Of a stretch of DNA of 36,475 nt, positions 32,929 through 36,475 are shown one piece after another. A program made the position numbers and the translations under genes. Origin of the DNA: an uncultured Anaerococcus sp. (GTDB taxonomy: Bacteria; Bacillota; Clostridia; Tissierellales; Peptoniphilaceae); the NCBI RefSeq assembly GCF_943908415.1, contig NZ_CALTSY010000021.1, positions 1 through 36,475 on the forward strand, in the 5' to 3' direction. How positions within the stretch are numbered: the stretch's first letter is position 1; each line of letters begins with the position of its first letter. A model generated the notes under the pieces. The model was not told the DNA's origin, ran no database searches, and was given only the letters and a program-made list of their open reading frames with translations.

Positions 32929-33741
32929 ATGGAAATAGTAGAAATTGAAAGATCAATTATAAAAAAATACAGGAAAGAGATATGGTCACCCTTCATCAAA
33001 GCTATCAAGGAGTTTGACCTTATAAATGATGGAGATAAGGTAGCAGTAGCCATATCAGGCGGTAAGGACTCCCTCTTATTAGCAAAGGTCATAGAGGAGC
33101 TTCACAAACATAGCAAGGTAGACTTTGAGGTAGTATATATATCAATGGATCCTGGTTATGATAAGCTTAACAGAGACCAGCTAGAAAAAAATCTAGACTA
33201 TCTAAAAATAGATGGGCAGATATTTGATACAGATGTCTTTGATATAGCAGAAGCAGTCTCCAAGGGAGATTATCCATGCTATATGTGTGCTAGGATGAGA
33301 AGGGGAAGTCTCTATTCTAAGGCCCAAGAGCTAGGCTGTAACAAAATAGCCCTAGGCCATCATATGAACGATGTCATAGAGACAATCATGATGAATGTCC
33401 TCTACGCAGGCAACTTCAAGACCATGAAGCCAAGGCTCAAGGCACAAAACTTCGATAATATGGAGCTCATACGTCCATTTTATTATATAAGAGAAGAAGA
33501 CATTATTAAATGGCGTGACTATGTAGGGCTTAATGCCCTAAACTGTGCCTGCACAGTTACCAAGTCTCAAGAAGCATATACTAGAAAAATGATAAAAAAC
33601 ATGATAGCGGAAATGAAAAAGCAAAACCCTGATGTAGAAAAATCAATCCTAAGATCAGCTGAAAACGTCAATTGCGATATGGTAATAGGCTATCAATTAA
33701 ATGGAGAAAAACACTCTTTCTTGGAGGAATTTGATGATTGA
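32929..33741 (+). CDS. TtcA-like tRNA 2-thiolation ATPase
   Basis: A 270-residue PP-loop (N-type ATP pyrophosphatase) protein. The ATP loop is SGGKDS (43-48). Cysteines in CYMC (117-120) and CAC (206-208) are placed like the iron-sulfur cysteines of TtcA, which thiolates cytidine 32 in tRNA. Gram-positive relatives are annotated as TtcA-like, and the exact tRNA target may differ. The motif ALGHHMNDVIET is also typical. Its stop overlaps the next start by 8 bases (ATGATTGA). Confidence 0.82.
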   Translation: MEIVEIERSIIKKYRKEIWSPFIKAIKEFDLINDGDKVAVAISGGKDSLLLAKVIEELHKHSKVDFEVVYISMDPGYDKLNRDQLEKNLDYLKIDGQIFDTDVFDIAEAVSKGDYPCYMCARMRRGSLYSKAQELGCNKIALGHHMNDVIETIMMNVLYAGNFKTMKPRLKAQNFDNMELIRPFYYIREEDIIKWRDYVGLNALNCACTVTKSQEAYTRKMIKNMIAEMKKQNPDVEKSILRSAENVNCDMVIGYQLNGEKHSFLEEFDD

Positions 33742-34618
33742 TTTTATAAAAGTACTTATCCTTTCTATAGTAGAAGGGGTAACAGAGTTCTTGCCAGTAT
33801 CATCTACTGGCCACCTTATATTGGTAAATGAATTTGTAAAGTTAGAACCAGCAGAATTTTCCAATGCCTTTAATGTTATAATCCAGCTTGGAGCCATACT
33901 TGCAGTAGTGGTCCTATATTTTAAAAGGCTAAACCCTTGGGATTACGAGAAAACACATAAGTATTTTCCAAAAAATTATGACAAGTTAAACAGTCAATCT
34001 AGATTTTATTATAGATTTAGCCATCCAGATAGCAAGACTATGGAAGTTTGGAAAAGAGTTATAGTAGGTGTAATCCCAGCAGGAATCCTAGGACTTCTCT
34101 TTGATGATTACATAGACGAACATCTCTTTAACCCTATGGTAGTAGCAACCATGCTAGCCCTCTGGGGTGTGATTATTATCCTTGTAGAAAAGAGAAACAA
34201 GACTAAAAGAGGATTTGCCCATGATAATATAGCAAATGTACCCTACAAGACAGTAATATTGATAGGATTTTTCCAAGCCCTAGCCATGATACCAGGAACA
34301 AGTAGGTCAGCTGCAACCATTATGGGAGCTATGATATTAGGCCTTACCCGTGAGGCATCCACAGAGTTCTCATTTTTCCTAGCCATCCCAACCATGCTGG
34401 GAGCTACTTTACTAAAGGTAGTCAAAAATGTACATGGCTTTACAGGCAATCAATGGTTACTAATCCTAGTAGGAATGTTACTAAGTTTTGCGGTAGCATA
34501 CATAGTAATCAAAAAACTTATGGAATACATCAGCAAGCACGACTTTATACCATTTGGTATATATAGAATAATACTTTCAGCAATAGTATTTATATACTTT
34601 GGATTGTTTGCTGCATAA
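33734..34618 (+). CDS. uppP: Undecaprenyl-diphosphatase
   Basis: A 294-residue membrane enzyme (BacA/UppP) that dephosphorylates undecaprenyl diphosphate to recycle the lipid carrier for cell-wall synthesis; it also gives bacitracin tolerance. Motifs EGVTEFLPVSSTGHLIL (14-30) and PGTSRSAATIMGAMILG are intact. The start is the ATG at 33734 with GGAGG 7 bases before it; the longer in-frame option at 33701 would run deep into the upstream gene. A terminator follows. Confidence 0.95.
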   Translation: MIDFIKVLILSIVEGVTEFLPVSSTGHLILVNEFVKLEPAEFSNAFNVIIQLGAILAVVVLYFKRLNPWDYEKTHKYFPKNYDKLNSQSRFYYRFSHPDSKTMEVWKRVIVGVIPAGILGLLFDDYIDEHLFNPMVVATMLALWGVIIILVEKRNKTKRGFAHDNIANVPYKTVILIGFFQALAMIPGTSRSAATIMGAMILGLTREASTEFSFFLAIPTMLGATLLKVVKNVHGFTGNQWLLILVGMLLSFAVAYIVIKKLMEYISKHDFIPFGIYRIILSAIVFIYFGLFAA

Positions 34619-34643
34619 AATTTATATTTAGTTTCATAAAAAA

Positions 34644-34680
34644 GAGCAGATAAGATTAAATAAATCCTATCTGTTTTTTT
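34644..34680 (+). terminator. Intrinsic terminator
   Basis: CAGATA (34647-34652) with TATCTG (34668-34673), extended by GATT and AATC, then seven T. Confidence 0.88.
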
Positions 34681-34783
34681 GTGCAAATATATGGCACTTA
34701 TCCTCATTACTTGTAATAAATATAGTAAAAACTTTAGGGCAAAATGGGTACTAGTATAAAAGAGATAAAAAGGAAGTGATAAT

Positions 34784-35212
34784 ATGCCTTTTGATAGAAA
34801 AGATTACCCAGCATCCATGAAAAACTTGGATAAGGAAGTAAGAGATAAGGCCATTGATATAGTAAACGCCATGCTAGAAGAAGGATACAAAGAGGACAAT
34901 GCTATCCCCATAGCCATATCCCAAGCCAAGGACTGGGCAGCAGATGCTAGCACTAAAGAGCTTGAGCAGATTAGAAAAAAAGACCTCAAAGACCATGACA
35001 AGAATGAGGGCAAATCATCAGCCAGACTCCAAGATAGAGATGTCATAGTTTCCTATAACTATGATAAGGATAAGTGGCAAGTAGTATCCAAGGGAGCAAG
35101 CCAGGTAGAAGGCTACTATGACAGCAAAAAAGAAGCTAGCAATCGAGCAAAAGAGATTGCAGATAATAGAGAAAGCAAGATCATTAAAAAAACCAAGGAG
35201 GAATCCAAATGA
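34784..35212 (+). CDS. YdaT-like protein with DUF2188 domain
   Basis: A 142-residue hydrophilic protein. Residues about 5-50 (DYPASMKNLDKEVRDKAIDI, then EEGYKEDNAIPIAISQA) match the short helical module seen in B. subtilis YdaT and ChaB-like proteins. Residues about 85-140 (VVSYNYDKDKWQVVSKGA, then KEASNRAKEIA) are a DUF2188 unit. In Bacillus, YdaT is a general stress protein of unknown role. It overlaps the ATP-cone gene by four bases (ATGA), so the two are co-translated. Function here unknown. Confidence 0.75.
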   Translation: MPFDRKDYPASMKNLDKEVRDKAIDIVNAMLEEGYKEDNAIPIAISQAKDWAADASTKELEQIRKKDLKDHDKNEGKSSARLQDRDVIVSYNYDKDKWQVVSKGASQVEGYYDSKKEASNRAKEIADNRESKIIKKTKEESK

Positions 35213-35610
35213 ATGAACTAAGTAGGATGGTAATAGATTATTTTGAAGATAAGGACTACGATATAGACACCATAGTAAAAGAAATAGATGATCTAAAAAT
35301 AGATGTGGTAAAAGACTATCTAGAAAAGTCAGACGATGATAAACACTATGTAATCAAAAGAAGTGGCAATCTAGAACTATACTCAGCAGATAAGATAGCA
35401 AGGTCAATCAAAAACGCAGCCGACCGCAACGACCAATATCTAAATAGCTCAGATGTAGACATCCTAATGGAAGATGTAAATAAGAGTATGGATCAACTAA
35501 GCAGAAAAGTATACGCAACATATGAAATCAAAGAATTCGTAAAAACAGCCTTAAAAAACGAAGGCTATAGCCAAATTTACGATTCATACGTATCATATAT
35601 ACAAGTATAA
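35209..35610 (+). CDS. Stand-alone ATP-cone domain protein
   Basis: A 133-residue protein. Residues about 47-133 are an ATP-cone: VIKRSGNLELYSADKIARSI, a helical middle, and YATYEIKEFVKTALKNEGY to YDSYVSYIQ. ATP-cones normally sit at the N-terminus of ribonucleotide reductases or in the regulator NrdR, where they sense ATP/dATP. Here there is no reductase barrel and no NrdR zinc ribbon; residues 1-46 form a short acidic helical lead (MNELSRMVIDYFEDKDYDID). A free nucleotide-sensing domain is the best description. It is coupled to the YdaT-like gene. Confidence 0.8.
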   Translation: MNELSRMVIDYFEDKDYDIDTIVKEIDDLKIDVVKDYLEKSDDDKHYVIKRSGNLELYSADKIARSIKNAADRNDQYLNSSDVDILMEDVNKSMDQLSRKVYATYEIKEFVKTALKNEGYSQIYDSYVSYIQV

Positions 35611-35613
35611 GAC

Positions 35614-35680
35614 TATAAGGTCACACTGCATGATGTTTAATTGCAAAAGATTAAATAAATGCAAGAGGCCTTATTTTTTA
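35614..35680 (+). terminator. Long-loop hairpin/terminator before rlmH
   Basis: ATAAGG near 35614 pairs with CCTTAT near 35668, enclosing an inner TTGCA/TGCAA stem, followed by TTTTTT and then the ribosome site of rlmH. It could terminate the upstream pair or act as a leader structure for rlmH. Confidence 0.5.
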
Positions 35681-35689
35681 GGAGCAAAA

Positions 35690-36172
35690 ATGGACATCAA
35701 AATCATAGCAGTAGGCAAGATCAAAGAAAAATTCTATAAACAAGCCATAGAAGAATACCTAAAAAGAATGACATCCTACAACAATATAGAAATCATAGAA
35801 GTAGCAGACGAACCAGCAGGCCAAAACCTATCAGACAAAGAAATAGAACAAGTCAAAGAAAAAGAAGGAGAAAAGATACTAGCAAAAGTAAAAGAAGACG
35901 ACTACATAATAAGCCTAGAAATCCTAGGCAAACAAATGACCAGCGAACAATTCGCAGACTTCATAGAAGAAGAAATGAAAGAAGGCTTCGGCAGAAACCT
36001 AGTATTCATAATAGGAGGCAGCAACGGCCTATCAACAAAAGTAAGCCAAAGATCAAACAAAAAACTATCCTTCTCAAAAATGACCTACCCCCACCAACTA
36101 ATGAGAGTAATACTAACAGAACAAATCTACAGGGCGTATAGAATTATAAATGGGCATCCTTACCATAAGTAG
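35690..36172 (+). CDS. rlmH: 23S rRNA pseudouridine-1915 N3-methyltransferase
   Basis: A 160-residue SPOUT-class methyltransferase acting on helix 69 of 23S rRNA in the 70S ribosome. The SAM-knot motif FIIGGSNGLS and the C-terminal HQLMRVILTEQIYRAYRI plus NGHPYHK are diagnostic. The start is the ATG at 35690 with AGGAGC before it; an in-frame start at 35630 would include the hairpin leader. Codons in the first 430 bases strongly favour A or C in the third position over T (AAC, GAC, TAC, ATA, CTA), with normal T use returning only near the end. Confidence 0.96.
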   Translation: MDIKIIAVGKIKEKFYKQAIEEYLKRMTSYNNIEIIEVADEPAGQNLSDKEIEQVKEKEGEKILAKVKEDDYIISLEILGKQMTSEQFADFIEEEMKEGFGRNLVFIIGGSNGLSTKVSQRSNKKLSFSKMTYPHQLMRVILTEQIYRAYRIINGHPYHK

Positions 36173-36179
36173 TCCCGCC

Positions 36180-36475
36180 CTCCTGGGTGAAAGATGCGAA
36201 GCATCTTTCATCTCTGAGATGAGAAAATAAGTCGAAGACTTATTATCGAATCCAGAGAACTAAGCGAAGAAGCCACAGGGCTTCTGAGAGGACAATACTT
36301 TCAATTTAAGCAAAGAGTAAATATAATGTGCCGAGATAAGCCGAAGGCGAATCCGAAAAACTAAGCGAGAAAGCCAAGAGGCTTTCGAGAGGACAGCTCT
36401 ACTCCTGGGTGAAAGATGCAAAGCATCTTTCATCTCTGAGATGAGAAAATAAGTCGAAGACTTATTATCGAATCC
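36180..36475. repeat. Hairpin-rich direct repeat array, truncated by the window edge
   Basis: A 74-base unit at 36180-36253 recurs at 36402-36475 with a single base difference (G/A in the loop of GATGC-GAA-GCATC). Between them a sub-unit beginning near ATCC and ending GAGAGGACA occurs twice (about 36250-36293 and 36351-36394). Each unit is a string of short perfect stems: GAAAGATGC/GCATCTTTC, CATCTC/GAGATG, AAGTC/GACTT, AGAAGCC/GGCTTCT and GAAAGCC/GGCTTTC. There is no coding frame of note. The array continues past the window. Confidence 0.9.

Noticed and set aside
34728..34752. Sigma-B type promoter (GGGTAC) before the YdaT-like gene
   Set aside because: The spacing to any GTTT-like -35 is far too short, and sigma-B is not expected in this group of anaerobes.
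36180..36475. CRISPR array
   Set aside because: The repeat units are 74 bases, themselves hairpin strings, with related rather than unique DNA between them, and no cas genes are present.

Overview
The window looks like chromosomal DNA from a low-GC Gram-positive anaerobe. Gram-positive traits are AGGAGG-type ribosome sites, several TTG starts, lipobox lipoproteins and stand-alone small XRE regulators. The gene set (DhaKLM, oleate hydratase, UvrBA, 2-hydroxycarboxylate carrier, NhaC next to isoaspartyl dipeptidase) fits a host-associated member of the Anaerococcus/Peptoniphilaceae group. That placement is an inference from gene content and style, not from a marker gene. No rRNA, CRISPR array, transposase or phage structural gene is visible; one tRNA is present.

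Layout. 1-2.5 kb: a leftward metal-export operon (ArsR-type sensor, free-standing HMA domain, P1B ATPase) with a clear promoter and operator. 2.5-6.2 kb: an ornithine cyclodeaminase-family enzyme, an AT-rich ABC pair, and three very small membrane proteins, one of 53 codons that ordinary ORF cut-offs miss. 6.2-9.0 kb: a PepSY lipoprotein and the leftward dhaK-dhaL-dhaM operon. 9.0-9.5 kb: a gene-free stretch holding one copy of a dispersed hairpin repeat. 9.5-14.6 kb: uvrB-uvrA plus a small acidic protein. 14.7-17.8 kb: a small membrane protein and XRE regulator behind a consensus promoter framed by an 18-bp inverted repeat, then an ABC exporter whose ATPase gene is preceded by a decayed copy of its own 5' end. 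17.8-20.8 kb: a membrane-anchored XRE regulator divergent from a two-gene unit (a lipoprotein with an internal duplication, and a two-lobed aspartyl-protease-like protein). 20.8-24.9 kb: oleate hydratase and a secreted coiled-coil protein. 25-27.7 kb: NhaC carrier plus isoaspartyl dipeptidase. 27.7-29.5 kb: XRE regulator, ImmA-type peptidase and MnmM in one tightly overlapping leftward operon, then tRNA-Pro(CGG). 29.6-36.2 kb: 2HCT carrier, second copy of the dispersed repeat, HAD phosphatase, WalJ, TtcA-like protein, UppP, a YdaT-like protein coupled to a lone ATP-cone protein, and RlmH. 36.2 kb to the end: an array of direct repeats made of small hairpins with compensatory changes.

Best candidates for something undescribed are the lipoprotein/aspartyl-protease-like pair (18.9-20.75 kb), the covarying hairpin array at the right edge, the inverted pair of about 200-bp repeats at 9.2 and 31.1 kb, the lone ATP-cone protein, and the secreted protein with four degenerate IDExNEK repeats. 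I did not see a complete, obviously new defence or mobile system.
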